This document shows positions 13,876-28,100 of a DNA stretch of 64,000 nucleotides, in pieces. The translations under genes were made by a program, and so were the position numbers. A model generated the notes under the pieces. The model searched no databases, was not told the DNA's origin, and worked only from the letters and a program-made list of their open reading frames with translations. Within the stretch, counting starts at the first letter, position 1. Each line of letters starts with the position of its first letter. This DNA is from Emydura subglobosa (lineage: Eukaryota > Chordata > Testudines > Chelidae): positions 3,238,032 through 3,302,031 of the forward strand of contig ML679960.1 of the NCBI GenBank assembly GCA_007922225.1. Reading direction: 5' to 3'.

Positions 13876-16800
13876 ACCCAAAACTTAAGGCACGTAAAAT
13901 CAGTAGACAGAAAAAGAGGCCTAAATAAACATAGCTGACCACTCAGCATGAGCTACAATTACAGAGGATAAAGGTAGGTAGAAAGGGGAAGCCACTGCAG
14001 AAGAATCTCTGTTCTGAAGTCATTTTTTTAAATGTTTCAGCCCAAACCATGGAGCAAGGTACTTGCAATGTTGCCAAATATCAAGGCATTTGGAGAATCA
14101 GTGTCTGGACACAACTGCCCTAGGAACAATCTCTAAAGTGTTCAGTGGTAACAAAGATATCCATCAGGCTGATTTCAAGATCCTGCTACAAGGAATGAAA
14201 GACACCAGCCCTAACTCCATTAACAGGGGGAAAACAGGAGGGGGCAGGGAGCGCAGCAAGCATCAGTATCTGTCAGGAAAGAGGAGGCCAACAACAGCAA
14301 TTGCCTGGTGTGACTGTGACAACAGAGAATTGAATGCAGATAGCCATTAAATCTGGATTATAGCTTTCTCTATCCCTCAGTAAGGAAGGATTCTGGCTAT
14401 TGTAAAATCTGGACTCCACCATATGTTACCAAATACTCATTCTTGTGCAAAAAAAGAACAGGAAGATCTCTTCAAAGTCCTAAAATTTCTTAGACTTGTT
14501 TACCACCTCTTAATGCCTCTTTCATTGAAGTAGCTCCATCTCTCTCTCTCTCAGATTCAAATCCTCAGTTATGTCTTTAGGCACCGTGACAGTTCCTGTT
14601 TATATATTAGGTCATCCAACCAGCAAACATAAACCATACCACGTGAACGAGGTGATCACGCATAGAACTCACATAGCAAATACCAAAAATGGATTGCGTA
14701 AAGGACACTTGCTACATAGAGTTTGCAAACATTCTAGAGGTCCACATTTATTCATAAAAATACTGTTATAATTTAACAATTATGAATAATGAACAAATGT
14801 GTAAAAATCAGAATCTATTTGTGGGCAATTTGCTTATAAAAAAAACCCAGTCCAAATAAAATGACCAAACTGTTCACAACAAATAATTTCACAAGCTCAA
14901 ATTGTGAAGATAAAGTATCTCTAATCAGATCCATCTAAAGAGAATTATGGGAAGATGTACAGATTACATTAAAAAAAAAAGAGAGAGAGAAAAAAGAAAT
15001 AATGCATATGACCCCAAAGTTCATCTTTGAACCTTGGCAGTTGACCTTCCCTGGCTGAGAATAATGAACTGTTTGGAGGACTAGTACTGCATGAAATGGC
15101 TGATTACAGTTTTCCCCCACCAAAAAATGTAATCCAACTCTGATAAAGAGTGCCAAAAATAAATATTGGCCATGGGAGGCTTCACCATTAGCATGCTTTC
15201 AGGGAGCATGAAAAAAGAATCAGGTAATTGAACAGTGTAATCAAATGAATTCATGATATCTCTTCATTTTGAATTTCTTTAGAGGGTTTTTAAAAAAAAA
15301 AAAAACTTCCAAGGGAGAAAAAAAGCATCAGAAATAAAAATGTTTCAAAGCCCAGCATTTACTTTAATATATTTTTCCTTTTAGCCAAACTCTCCCCAAC
15401 CCCTTCTTGTTTTGCCCTTACAAAAATCCCAGTCTTCAGCTATTGTGGCTCAATAGCTCCCTGAACACACTTTTGCAATTGTAAGCACTCAGGGGTCCCA
15501 CTAAAAGGGCGGCTGGATACAGGTCCAGGACTAACTGTACCCTACAAATTATAGAATTCTGCACCAAAAGCTAAAAGGACACCGTTACAAGTTGAATTAT
15601 TGTGACACACTGTGTAATGTCATACAATCAAACGCAATGTTTAGCAAACAAACTTCTTTGTCCTTTTGTATTTATTTCTACAGGTTTAAAATAATAAAGC
15701 ACACATTTAAAAATATGATTTTTTCTACTGTCGCTCTGTAATAACATGCACTTTTCTGAGAGGCTGAAAGATGGGATGAAGCTGATCTTGAGAAATATGG
15801 AATGACTATTAGGTTGCATTAAACTGCAAAAATATATTAATTCAACATCCTTTCATAGCCTCCTTGGGGGGCTGTTACAGCCCATCATGTCAATTAAGAA
15901 TTGGCTTGTTAAGGAACCAAGATTCTACTGATTAGAGAGACCTTAACTAGGTCATCACATGGAAGAGTGCAATGCTTCAAAGAAAGTTGTTATGGTCCAT
16001 TGGGTAGATAATGAAGCACTGAAGAGTTTATAAAGCTAGATTCTCCCTTCTGCTACACAACACGTGTGGGAGTAAAAGGAAAGGAAAATGTCTTGAAAAG
16101 CTATGAAGCCAGTGGAGGATGAGTGACACCATCACACACTCCTTCCCCTTCCCATAAGCCAGTGGAAGTCACTGTAAGGATACCAACTGGTAGGATGTCT
16201 AGAGGTTTGAGGGAATAGTATGGCTTCATGAGGATGAACTTGGGGGACAGCTGCTACCTGCAGCAGGCTCCTTTCCAAACTCAGAAGATTTTCCATGAGG
16301 ACATTTCCAAGGGCTTAATGCTGTTCAAAGCAGCAAAACTTCCATCCTGAGTCTTCTGTACTGTCAGACGGGAGGATAAGGCACTGGGACAGCCAAGCAG
16401 CACAGGTGCTCAAAGGAGGAGGAGGAGAACATGGAGCAGTATGGAGAGCCAGACTCTCAACAAGTTGCCTCAGGAGCCATGGACTTAGAGCATGATATGT
16501 CCCTGTAGACTTAGATTCCATGGAATTTAAAAGATGTTCCTCTCACTCTTATGAAGATTTTTTCTCTCTGTTTCTCCCTCCTCACTTCTCATTCTCTCCC
16601 CCCACCCCACCACATCTCCTTGTGGGATATACCACAGCAAAGGGAGCACGTAGGTCAATTCCTACATTTACACAGCAGACCTCTCAGGCCAAATACAGCT
16701 CTGACTTAAATGGGCACAACTTCCATTCATTTCAATGGAAAGTCAACAATGTTTTTCATGCAATAGGATTACATGCTCCTCTTTCCATGTGAAAGCACCA

Positions 16801-17264
16801 GAGTAGGGGAGCATATGGCCCAAAGAATAGCATCTTAAGCACTGGTAAGAAATCTAGCACCATGCATATAAGATATTTTTATTAGTAGTTTTAAATGGAG
16901 ACTTACTACCTTACAAACAAACCAAGGCTTTAGTCCTGCAAATGCAATGGATTCACAATGGGACTATCCACTTGCTTAAAGTTAAGCATGTAAATAAGTG
17001 TTTGCCAGATTCTGGCCTTAACTAAAATAAAAACTAATCACAAAGAGAAGAAATGTAGAGTTGACTCCTTTATAAATCTCCTTCCATTACTCACCCCTTA
17101 ACATGCAAATATCGGCATGGGATCAGATATCGTGGCCACCACTTAAAAAAATAAAATAAAATAAAAAATCATTATTTGCCAGTGGTTACTTACCATGCCG
17201 TTTCTGAGAGAGCCGTTTTTTACCTGTTCTTAGAAGAAGTAATTGTGCTCTATATATGGTATCT
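13876..17264. other. Non-coding stretch, nothing firmly recognised
   Basis: No ORF with a domain signature was found. A patch near 16925-17020 (TTAAAGTTAAGCATGTAAAT) resembles text near 23400-23440 and may be a short dispersed repeat. An (AAAAT)n patch lies near 17140-17166, just before the CR1. Confidence 0.5.
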
Positions 17265-18316
17265 GCAGGCAAAAAGTGACTCAACGTGTAGTGATCAATG
17301 TCTCCATGTCTAGCTGGCAACCGGTCACAAGTGGAGTTCCCCAGGGGTCTGTCCTGGGACCGGTTTTGTTCAACATCTTTATTAATGATCTGGAGGATGG
17401 GGTAGTTTGCACTCTCAGCAAGTTTGCGGATGACACTAAGCTGGGGGGAGTGGTAGATACCCTGGAAGGTAGGGATAGGATACAGAGTGACCTAAACAAA
17501 CTGGAGGATTGGGCCAAAAGAAATCTAATGAGGTTCAACAAGGACAAGTGCAGAGTCCTCCACTTAGGAAGGAAGAATCCCATGCACAGCTATAGACTGG
17601 GGACCGACGAGCTGGGCAGCAGCTCTGCAGAAAAGGACCTGGGGGTAACGGTGGATAAAAAGCTGGATATGAGTCAGCAGTGTGCCCTGGTTGTCAAGAA
17701 GGCTAATGGAATATTGGGCTGCATTAGGAGGGGCATTGACAGCAGGTCACGGGAAGTGATTATTCCCCTCTATTCGGCATTGGTGAGGCCGCATTTAGAA
17801 TACTGTGTCCAGTTTTGGGCCCCCCACTACAAAAAGGATGTGGACAAGTTAGAGAGAGTGCAGCTGAGGGCAACAAAAATGATTAGGGGGCTGGATCACA
17901 AGACTTATGAGGAGAGGCTGAGGGAACTGGGCTTGTTTAGTCTGCAAAAGAGAAGAGTGAGGGGGGATTTGATAGCAGCTTTTAACTACCTGAAAGGGGG
18001 TTCCAGGGAGGATGGGGCTAGGCTGTTCTCGGTGGTGGCAGATGACAGAACAAGGAGCAACGGTCTCAAGTTGCAGGGGGGGAGGTCTAGGTTGGACATT
18101 AGGAAAAAGTTTTTTACTAGGAGGGTGGTGAAGCATTGGAATGGGTTACCTAGGGAGGTGGTGGAATCTCCATCCTTACAGGTTTTTAAGCTGAGGCTTG
18201 ACAAAGCCCTGGTTGGGATGATATAGCTGAGGTTAGTCCTGCTTTGAGCAGGGGGTTGGACTAGATGACCTCCTGAGGTCCCTTCCAACTCTAATATTCT
18301 ATGATTCTATGATTAT
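17265..18316 (+). mobile_element. CR1 LINE, 5'-truncated, with a long open RT C-terminal frame
   Basis: The ORF at 17243-18226 (327 codons; its first ~8 codons are pre-element flank) encodes the C-terminal half of a CR1 reverse transcriptase. It shows [11 protein letters not shown], the catalytic FADD box at 17423-17434, and the downstream thumb-like region ending in [12 protein letters not shown]. The 3' UTR contains the conserved GGTCCCTTCCAACTCT and ends in copies of ATTCTATG at about 18295-18316. The endonuclease and the N-terminal RT, including the first catalytic aspartate motif, are missing, so this copy cannot move itself. The open frame over almost 1 kb suggests a comparatively recent insertion. 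5' truncation is usual for CR1. Confidence 0.95.
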
Positions 18317-19584
18317 AGTATTAGTGTACTGTGTTAAAATCTCTGAGGTACTTTGCCCCAATAGGATGTATTATATATTGAGCCTTAGCCCTCTGCTCTA
18401 TTTTTTTTTTTTTTTTTAAATCTGTCCTGTGTTTTCTCTTGAAAATTGAACCGTTGTGTTTTTTGTGGCAAAAGAAAAACAAATGCTTTTATATGGCAAA
18501 GCTAAAGGTAAAGCCCCTTTTGCCTGATGCCATCAAGGACGACAACTCCTGATTGAGCCAGATGGTTAGGAGACCAATCTGTCCTGAGTTGTAGCTAAAT
18601 AAACCTTTCACTATGGCAGTTGAAACAGTGTTGTAGTGTCGTGCCCTTGCAGTGAACAGGCATATGATTATGTGTAGACACAGTATATTACTGCAATGAA
18701 TACAAAAAACAAACAACATCAAAGGAACATATGTTATAAATTGCTTTTCTCTATCAGAAGTAAGAAATACTTTTCATCAACCAAACATTCAAATGAAGTT
18801 CCAGCCCTGTGTAGATTTGCTGCTCAGATGCTCACTTTATGCACATTCTCTGTGTCAGCAGCGGCAAGCCTGATGATGGCTGGTCTTTTCAGACAAATAC
18901 TGTTTCAACCACATTTGGCAGAGGAAAGTAGCAATGCCCTCTGATGCTCAACTCATCTAGTTTCAGTTGTGTATACCTCAGAAGCATCCCTATGAGATAC
19001 CAATATAATCCTTTGGATGTAGTGTGACCAGGCCCCTTTAAGGAGTCTCAAATTGGGCACTTAGAGGCACCCAAAATCACTATTCACTTTTGAAATGTAG
19101 TCCAATGCCATTCTATATATATAAATAAGGCCCATTCCTTAACATGAAAGTTTGGGTCTCTGAACTTTGGGCCTGGAAAAATAATGGAACTTTGCGGAAT
19201 TTGCAGCTAATTTTTAAAAACCTTTGTAATTTTATTGTCATTATCATTTTGGGAAACTTCTTGCAATCCAGCCTCAACTGAACAGAGAAAATATAAATAA
19301 TGTCCTTTAATGTCTTTTGATGTAATCTCATATTTACAGTGAGAGATTTGTGAAATTCCTAAGGGGGAACCACACAAAGGTCTCAAAGCTCCAGATTGAA
19401 ATAAATAGCTTGTCATAATACATTTAGTAAATGACAGCGCAAACAGTACAAAAATAGCTACCAGAATAAGAAGAAAATTCACTGACTAGCTGGACCGTTG
19501 TTAGAAGTTTAGAGGAAGAGAACCGACAGCTTAAAGCGGAATTTTCCTGATTTCCTCCCAGTAAATAAATCTTTGCAAATTTAA
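18317..19584. other. Non-coding stretch, nothing recognised
   Basis: A T-run lies near 18400-18417. Short ORFs (60-90 codons) show no domain. Confidence 0.5.
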
Positions 19585-21500
19585 TGGGTTCATACCTTCA
19601 TAGGATTTAAGGCCAGAAGAACCATTTGATCATCTAATCTGACCTCTTCTATATAACAGGCCATTAAATTTCATCCAGTAACTCCTTTATTGAGCCCAAT
19701 AACTTGTGTTTGACTAAACATATCTTCCAGAAAGGCCTCCAGTCTTGATTTGAAGACATCAAGAGATGGAGAATCCACCCCTTCTCTGGGTAGTTTGTTC
19801 CAAATGTTAAAAATTTGTGCCTAATTTCTAATTTGAATGTTTTTGGATAAGCTTCCAGCCATTGGTTCTTTTTGTGCCTTTCTTGACTAAATTAAAGAGC
19901 CCTCTAGTAGCTGGTATTTTCTCCCTGTGACGATACTTACAGGTATTAATGAAATCATCTCTCAGTTTTCTTTTTGATAAGCCAAATCAATTTAATTCAT
20001 TATAAACCCATTTTCTCCAGTCCTCACATCATTTGTGAGGCTCCTTTCTGCACCCTCTCCAATTTTTTCAACACCCTTTTTAAAATATGGACACCAGAAC
20101 TATACGTGGTATTCCATTATTTATCTAGACAATGCTGTATACAAAGGTAAAATCACCTCACTACCCCTACCCTATTTATATATCCATGGATCATATTACT
20201 TTTTTTTGCCACAGCATTGCACTAGCACCTTATGTTGAGTTGATTGTCCACTATGATCCCTCAATCCTTTTCAGAGTCACTGCTTTCCAGGAGACAGGCC
20301 TCTATTCTGTAGGTATGGCCTGCATTCCTTGTTCTGACATGTATAACTTTGCATCTGGCTTCATTAAAATGCATCTTGCTTGACCGGGCTTAGTTTACTG
20401 CTCTGCCAATCTTTGTGTCATCTGCAAATTTTATCAGCGACTTTATCAGTGACTTTATATTTACTTCCAAATCAATGATGGAAATAGCATTGAGCCTGGT
20501 ACAGACTCTGGCAGAACCCCAATAGCATCACCCCCATTTAATGATGATTCCCCACTGACAACCATTTTTAGATCAATCTGTTAACCAGTTCTTAATCCAT
20601 TCAACATGTGCTTTGCTTGTATCATATACTGTTATTTTTTAAATCAGAATGGCATGCTGTACTATGTCAGATGCCTTTCAAAAGTCTATCAAATCAAACT
20701 TGTAGTCTCATCAAAGATGAAATCAGGTTAGTTTGACAAGATCTATTTTCCATAAAACATTGTTGACTGGCATTAATTATATTCCTATCCTTTAATTCTT
20801 TATCAATTGAATCTCATATCAACTTTTCCATTATTTTGCCCAGGATAACCTATAGTTACCCAAGTCATCCTTCTTGCTCTTTCTCAATATTGATACAACA
20901 TTAGCACTCTTCTAGTCTTCTTGAATTTCCCCAATATTCCAAGACATTAAAAATTAACAAGACTGGGCCAGAGATCTCCTTAGCCAGCTCTTTCATAACT
21001 CTTGGGGGCAAGTTATTGCAGCCTGGTTATTTAAAAATGATTATCCACAGTAGATGTTGTCTAAAGTCTTCCTTAGTTACTAAAGGACTGGAAAATACTT
21101 TATCATCCTCAGGTGATATGAGTATATCATCCTGCATCTTTCCAAATATGGAACAGAAATATTTATTGAACATTTCTGCCTTTTCAGCATCATTATTCAT
21201 AATGCTATCATATCCATCTGGTATTGGCCTATACCATTTTATTTCCTTTGTTTCTGATATACTTTAAAAAAAACTTGTCGTTGGCCCTGCCAACTATGGC
21301 GTTTTCCCTGATGTCTTTAGCTTTCCTTATCAATTTTCTACACCTCATTACTTCTGGTTTATACTAATTGCTGTCTGTTTCCTCTATTTTCCATGTTTTT
21401 TCCACTTCTCCTTTTAATCACGATGGGCTTTTAACCAAAGTACTTTCTCTTTCTTGATTGTAGATAGACCAAAGAACTTTCTATTATCAGACATCCCTTC
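19585..21500 (-). mobile_element. Old CR1/L3-type LINE in reverse orientation, ~1.9 kb
   Basis: Read on +, this stretch has the reverse complement of a CR1 3' end at its left (CATAGGATTTAAGGCCAGAA, then ATCATCTAATCTGACCTC). It then runs through sequence I recognise as antisense CR1-group ORF2, for example TGGAGAATCCACC near 19770, TGCACCCTCTCCAATTTTT near 20050 and CTTTGTGTCATCTGCAAATT near 20410, the last being the antisense of the FADDTK box. The 5' side fades out near 21470-21500. No long frame survives, so it is much older than the copy at 17265. Confidence 0.85.
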
Positions 21501-21565
21501 CACATGTAGGTAATTTTAGATCAGAATGTTGAAAAAAAGGGGGTTCTGTGCAAGGATCAGGGAGT

Positions 21566-21770
21566 GGGGCCAGTGGTTAATTTGTGCCAGGGCTTGCCAG
21601 GGCTGAGCCCCAGCACATCTAAGTTTAATTTGTGCCAGGGCGTGGCAGGTCATAGCCCCAGCACCTCTGGACTTACTGCGTCAGTTATGAAAGTAAAAAA
21701 AATTGCTTGAGTCCCAACACCTAATTGCTTGAGCCCTGGTATCTCTTTCATTACAAATTAAGCATTGGGT
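21566..21770. repeat. Unnamed repeat with an internal ~55-bp tandem duplication
   Basis: TTAATTTGTGCCAGGGC occurs at about 21578 and again at about 21626, each followed by a related GAGCCCCAGCAC / TAGCCCCAGCAC segment. TTGCTTGAGYCC is then repeated near 21703 and 21726. The family is not identified; a dispersed reptile repeat is likely. Confidence 0.5.
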
Positions 21771-24700
21771 GGGGCTAAGAGAAGGAAATGAGGGTTGTGT
21801 GCAAGGAAGCCCTGTGTTGGTGAGACTGGGATTTGCCTCTGGAACTAGAAAGGAGAGCACAATCCCTCTGCGAAACATCAGATCTTGAAAATTTTCCCAC
21901 AGAGCCACTGAGAGAGGACAGACAGGCGTGCAGGAGAAGTCTTTAAAGTCCAGAGACATCAGTGCTTATAAAGGAGCCCTTGACTCCATCCATCCATCCA
22001 TCCACCTCTTTATCTAGCACCAGTCTTCCCAGTATAGTCCTCTTTCCCACGCAGGCCAGTACACATCCTGTTTCCCCACCTGCCCTTTTCCAATCATCTC
22101 TGTCCCTCCACAGCCCTGCTTACCCTCCTCCCAGGATGCCTCAACACCAGAAAGAAGCACGGTGGGAAGTCACCATTGCGCCTTGACATTGTGAGGAGAG
22201 CACAGAAATGTGCGGGGTCATAGAAGAATCAGTGGGGAAGTGAGACGCTGGGGCAGAGAGCAGGGAATGGAGGATGGGAACATCCATATTCCTCTATCCA
22301 TCATCTTCTCAATTCTAGAGGGAGGTTTCACCTTGTGGAGCAGGAGTCTGACTTTGACTAACCCGATCTGGTTAGTCTGAGTGAATTTCCCCTCCGGTGA
22401 AGCTCAGGTGGTTCATCAGAAGAAACTGGTATCAATAGTGATGACTCAGAAGCAGAGCTAAGTCTTCTTCCTCTGCTTACAAGTAGGAGCCAAAGGTGAA
22501 GTCGTTCTCCATCACTGGTTGCAACATTAGCTTTGAAATAAGTTATTAGATGATGGAAGAACAGGAATGACTCAATAGGTTGTATTAGGGTTTCTGTTTA
22601 AAGCCCAATTTTCAGACCTCTTTGAAGTCCACATACATAATTAGATTGGTTTTAAATTTGGCATAGCGGTCTGGGATAGTTTTTGGGTGACAAGTTTGGG
22701 GTCATTTGCTCAAGGGCCTACCAAAAATTATTTTAAAATTAAAACCTTTGCACACAGGTAGGAGAAAGAACACAAAACTGACAGGACTCAGCTGCCCCAT
22801 CTGTGAGCTACTATCCAGCACAAACTCAAACTTACAAACCCAAAAAAGTTATTGGAGCTTGTTTTGTGTTCTGGAGAACAAGGCACCCAGTGACTGGGCA
22901 TCCAGGTTCTACTACCTAAGCACATAGACATAATGAACAATGCATCTGATGAGTTTGGACTCTTTTCTTGTTCATATAATATCTACAAGCAGATCAGTTT
23001 TCTCAAATGTACTCATAATTATTTAATATTATTTAACACAATATTGATTAATTTTTTTTAACTCTGTGGATTGACTGCAATTGCTCTTTTGCTTGTGAAA
23101 TTCACTCAGGTGAAGAGCTGTATACCACTCACAAAGCTTAAGTAGACACACATGCTACGTAGGTCTGGTGGGGGCTTACTGCATAAAGGTGAATTTTACA
23201 TTCCATTTTACATCTAGGTGAGCTGTGTTGCATAGTTACGATTGGTCAGGTAAGACTCAAGGTTTTGTTTCTGTTCTCTGTCTGGGATCCCAGACCTGCA
23301 AGGTTCTGAGCTACCTGTGGCCTATCAAGCAAAGCCCTTAAGAATGTGTTGAAATTGAAGCACAAGTAGCCTTCACTGAACTCAGTGGGATTACTCACAT
23401 GTTCAAAGTTAAGCTAATGCTTAAGTGCTTTGCTGGATCATTAAAAGGGGCTTAATACCTTGCAGGATTGAGCCCTGGATGCACATGTGAACATGTCTGG
23501 CCCAAATACTCACAGATCTGAATTTGAAATTTGATTTCCACGAATAGTTGCACATGAGACTTTTGAAACTGACTTTTCTGGAACTCTCATAGCAATTCAC
23601 TTCAATTTCACAAATGTTCACGGTAAGCAAATATTGAAGGGGACATGAACATGACCCAGGAGGGTGCATTTTAAAATGAATATGCAAAGAAAATGTTTAA
23701 TTTTTTCTTTCAGTCACCTCCTGCAAGGATCCACATTTCGAATCTCTGGCGTCTTGTCCTACTCCCATTAGAGTCAATGGGCCTAATCCATCATTGCGCT
23801 GCATCATGTGTAGTCGTTTGCACTCGCTCTGTACAGGAATAAATGATGACAAAAGGCTCAGGGCAGTGGGGATTCTGACCCAGTGGGAGTTTTGCTAGTG
23901 ACCTCAGCAGAAGCAATGGAAGGCGCCTGCCTGTAAAATAAAGGGCTAGTCCAAGGGGCGTCTAAGGTTCCCTGCCATTTCATTCTAGCATCACAAAAAT
24001 CCATCTTTATATTCTCCATGTAACGTATATGATTGCTCTACTCCTGTAGTGGAAGGCTAGTGAGTACCTTTCCTTGAGGTTGATGCTATTCTGTACACTA
24101 GCCAACAGGAGGGGCTTTCATTCTACTCCCTCCTTCACAAACGTCTGAGATGAGAAAAATCAAAGTTGCCTCTTCCATGAGATTTCGTGCCACCAGTCAC
24201 CAGGCCATGCATTTTTTGTTTTGATTTTTAGATGAGGTAGAGGTGATGAGGTGAAGATGGCAATGCATATCTGAAGGGATGAAATGACACCAGCAAGCTC
24301 ATTCACAGAACAGATTTATGAGAGACATAAGGGGGGGTTCAATTTAAATAGGATTACAAATTTTTCCAGATCTGTCCAGTTCCTTTTGTTGATGACATTA
24401 AGTGAAGATGTTTATATAAATTTCCCTGTGATTTCAGCGGACATAATTAAGCACTGCAGCAAGGTAAACATGAAATACACGTGCTGCAATTAGTAGTACA
24501 CAGCACAGTACACATACCTGCTGTATTATATGTTTAATATAACTCAGTCCATTAAACAACTCAGCATCTTCTTTCAGATTATTTTTTGCAACTTTTTCAG
24601 TAGATAAGTTAGATACCCTGCATTCAGGGGCTATGTTATACAGAGTGCATCACCTGCATTTGCAGAATGATCTTCAACCCAAGTACACATGGGACCACCT

Positions 24701-24930
24701 GTTTCTGTATTTCAAACTGCCAGAAAAAGTCATTCACAAATGTCAAGAACACTTTGATCCATGGAAGAATGTCACTTGTAAAAGGCATGCTTTCTTTACA
24801 AGAAACCAGATGTCAGGCAAGACCACTGATCATTCTGTTACCACCTATGTATTAAAGTTAAGTCACGTGAATCTATAGAGTGATTAGTTGGACTAATTAG
24901 AAATGAATGCTTTTGTGTGAGGGCATGTCT
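21771..24930. other. Non-coding stretch, nothing firmly recognised
   Basis: It holds a (CATC)n patch near 21985-22004 and short C-rich text near 22010-22140. No gene is recognised; ORFs of up to 88 codons lack domains. Confidence 0.5.
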
Positions 24931-24934
24931 GGGA

Positions 24935-25192
24935 CAAACAAGGAAGGAAGGATGGGGAAGATCAGAGAAAAGGAAGGAGAAAAAAGATACTAAAAACATA
25001 ACAGAAGATGAAAAGATGGGAAGCAGGTGAAATAGAGGGACAGAAATATACAGTAGAGACAAATATGTTTTGGAGGAAACAGGAAAAAAAAGAAAGAAAA
25101 TACACCACAATATATTCTCAATGGAAGGAAAATAAGTGAAGGAAAGGAAAAAGGAAGGAGAAGAAAGATAAATATAGAGGAAAATGATAAGT
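24935..25192 (+). repeat. Polypurine tract (GGAAG/GAAA-rich), ~260 bp
   Basis: The + strand is overwhelmingly A and G (AGGAAGGAAGGATGGGGAAG and similar), with few pyrimidine interruptions. The antisense strand therefore shows spurious S/F/L-rich open frames (24838-25110, 24990-25202). Such tracts can form triplex DNA, but no function is implied. Confidence 0.75.
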
Positions 25193-28100
25193 TAAAAAAC
25201 AATCATCACTTAAAAGAAAGTATAATGTCAAAATCCCTGGGGTGAAATTCTGGCCACATTGAAATCAATAGGAATTTTGCTAAGACATTTAAATCTCTAC
25301 CTGAAATCAAAGCTATGGGTCCTTGCATGTGTTTATATCTTACTTATGTCACTAAGAGTATGCAGAAGGACAACATTTGAACCTGTTCCTTCTTTCTGCA
25401 TTGAAAATGTAAACATAACTTTCTTTCCTCACTTGTACTGCTTGGCTGTCTGATTATTTGTGGTCTATAATACCTGTTTATGCTGAAGGCACATACAGAG
25501 ATCTGCTTCTCACACACACACACACACACACGGCTATTTCTAGTTCTTCTCCAGTGATGGCTTCAAGTTGAAGAGAAGGCAGAAAGCACACATGGTCTGT
25601 GCTTAGTACATAATCATTAATAGACACAGCAGCAGCAGCACAGCAGTCTCAGACAACTGGTCCTCTAGCCTTGAGTTAGCTCTTCTGTACTTTCTTCCTG
25701 GTGCTTGCATAATTGAACACCACATTTTATTTATTTATTTTGTCCACAGACACTGTTCTCAGCTGAAAAGTGTTGCAAATTCATTCAAATTTCATGAATG
25801 CACAATGAGTCTTCTGCAATGTAGCTACAAAACTGTATAGAAAAGAAAAAACTCTTCCTCCCACCCCCAATTTTCAAAGGACGGGCAAATATCTGAATTA
25901 CTGAAAATTATTCAGCTATTTAATCCTTCCTCAGATTTGCAGTCTTACCTTAATACAATGTCAATTCAAATGACTGGAATGGTTACACCATGACCCATGG
26001 AGCTAATGCAGTAGCTAGCCCCTCCATTAGATGTTTCTGGTCTGAGGAGCCATAGTGAGGTAGGGAACAATATTGCAAAATAAGTGTGTTCGGAACAAGG
26101 ATTCAAAGTTACTGTTGCATTGACATAAATTGGAGACAATAATACCTCTCCATGTAACTATTTCTAAGTGTATTACCAAGACACTCTAAAACACAACCGT
26201 TTAAATTTTCAGGGCTGATTTGTTAATGAAAAGGGCTAAAAACCTTTTTTGGTTTTATAGTAGCTTAGTTATGAGGCAACCCAGTAAAATCTGCAGGAAG
26301 TCTCCAAATCTGTGGACTGCACTATATTTCCCTTGTTTTGGGTGATGAGAGATAAAATGCTTACATACCAATTAGTGGAGAAGATGGATTTTCAGCTTCT
26401 TATCTAGTGGATGCAGTTTTACACTTACAGTTAGTTATGACTACAAATAATTGAAGGCAAAAATTATAGTATTTAGATATGTAACTATCTGGCTATGCAA
26501 TTAGGTAGTTCGATACATAAATAACATAATCTGTGCCACCCTAGTAGGAAGCAGTGTTGAGGTCTCTTTAAAATCAAGGCCTTCAAGCACAAATTAATGA
26601 AAGAAGGAGGACTTGAATCTATCCTTACACTGTAAAATACTTAGTGATAATTCACAAAGATGCTCACTGGGGAGAGTGATGATCCATAGTTAAAGAAAAT
26701 AAATAGCAACGGAATGAAAAATACAGAACAAAGATAATTTTTTCCTAATACAAATTCATGTATTTGAATCACATTATATCCTTTCATGATTATTACATAA
26801 AAACCTATTTTTATCTAATCAAATGCTTAATATCTCCTTAATCAATATGGGTTATGGGACCTTAAGAGACATCCATTACAAATCAGAACAAGTGGTCACC
26901 TTATTAAGAGAGATACAGTTAATCAAAATAATTAAAGGGTCAGGTAAGTGGAATTCCAATTAAATGAATAAACTAAATTCTATTTCCTTCCTAAGGGCAC
27001 CATGGCTGCACTCAAAATACCCTCAGAGGTTCCATTCATGTTTCCATCATGATCTTACAACCCAGCAGATTCTCCTAGTCGTCACATTCAGCAAGTAGAA
27101 TGTAATAATTGTGGGGAACATGGATGTGATGCGAGAGTGCGCAACCCTTCAGGAAAGAACACTATGAAACATTAGTGCCAGATTTGACTGTCCTGAACAC
27201 TATATACTATCCATAACATTCCATCTGCAAAATATAGAATTATTTGTACTGTGAGGAGCTCCTGCAGAGTTTGCTATATTTAAGATCTAAACATCATTTC
27301 TATCCCTGACTTCTCCTTTTAATGGAGATTTCTTTCTCCAGCCTGCCCCTTTGACATTAATAATACAACATTTCCCACCTGATTTAAATGGATAGCAGCC
27401 AATCCTGCCCGCCTTACTCATTACTTAACTTCAGTAGGATTACTCCTGTGATTAAGGCAAGCAGCACTTGGCCCCAGTTTTCTTTAACATTTCCCAGATA
27501 GATTTCTCTTATGGAAAAATTATTTGTTGGGATTTCATTCCTTAACACCATCAAATCTGATTCCTGCTCCTCTCTACATGATTACAATTACAATTGATTA
27601 CAATGTGTCTTTTTGATGCATAATTGTCCTTTCATGTACATCTGCCAGAGGGGGCTGTATATTAGCTCTGAAGATGGAAACTAAGCAAGAATATCTGCTT
27701 GTTACCAAATTCAATTAGGAACAGCTTCTGATCCATTCCCAAGTATTCACTCTTTGTCTCGGGCTCCTTAGACATTCCAAATGAAAACTATTTTCTGAAC
27801 TTTTACAGGGGAGGTGGCATTTCAAAATATGGAGTTCATTTCAGAGTAAATGAGGCAAATGATCATTTTTGACAGATACACATGATTGTGGCACTCAAGA
27901 TCTTGCTCAAAGATTTGCAAATAATGAAATTTATCTAATTTAGCAACAACATTAATTAATTTTCAAATTTAATCCTGTCACTAAACACACACAGCTACTT
28001 ACTAAATGTAAACACACTTACTGTCATTCTATCTACATTCTGAAACTGTCTCTGCAGTATATGAGTGCTTTTCCATATACTAGTATATACCGTACATTGT

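Noticed and set aside
17281..18288. Antisense ORFs opposite the CR1 reverse transcriptase
   Set aside because: They are shadows of the CR1 coding frame.
24838..25202. Antisense S/F/L-rich ORFs looking like membrane proteins
   Set aside because: They are the translation of the pyrimidine strand of a polypurine tract.
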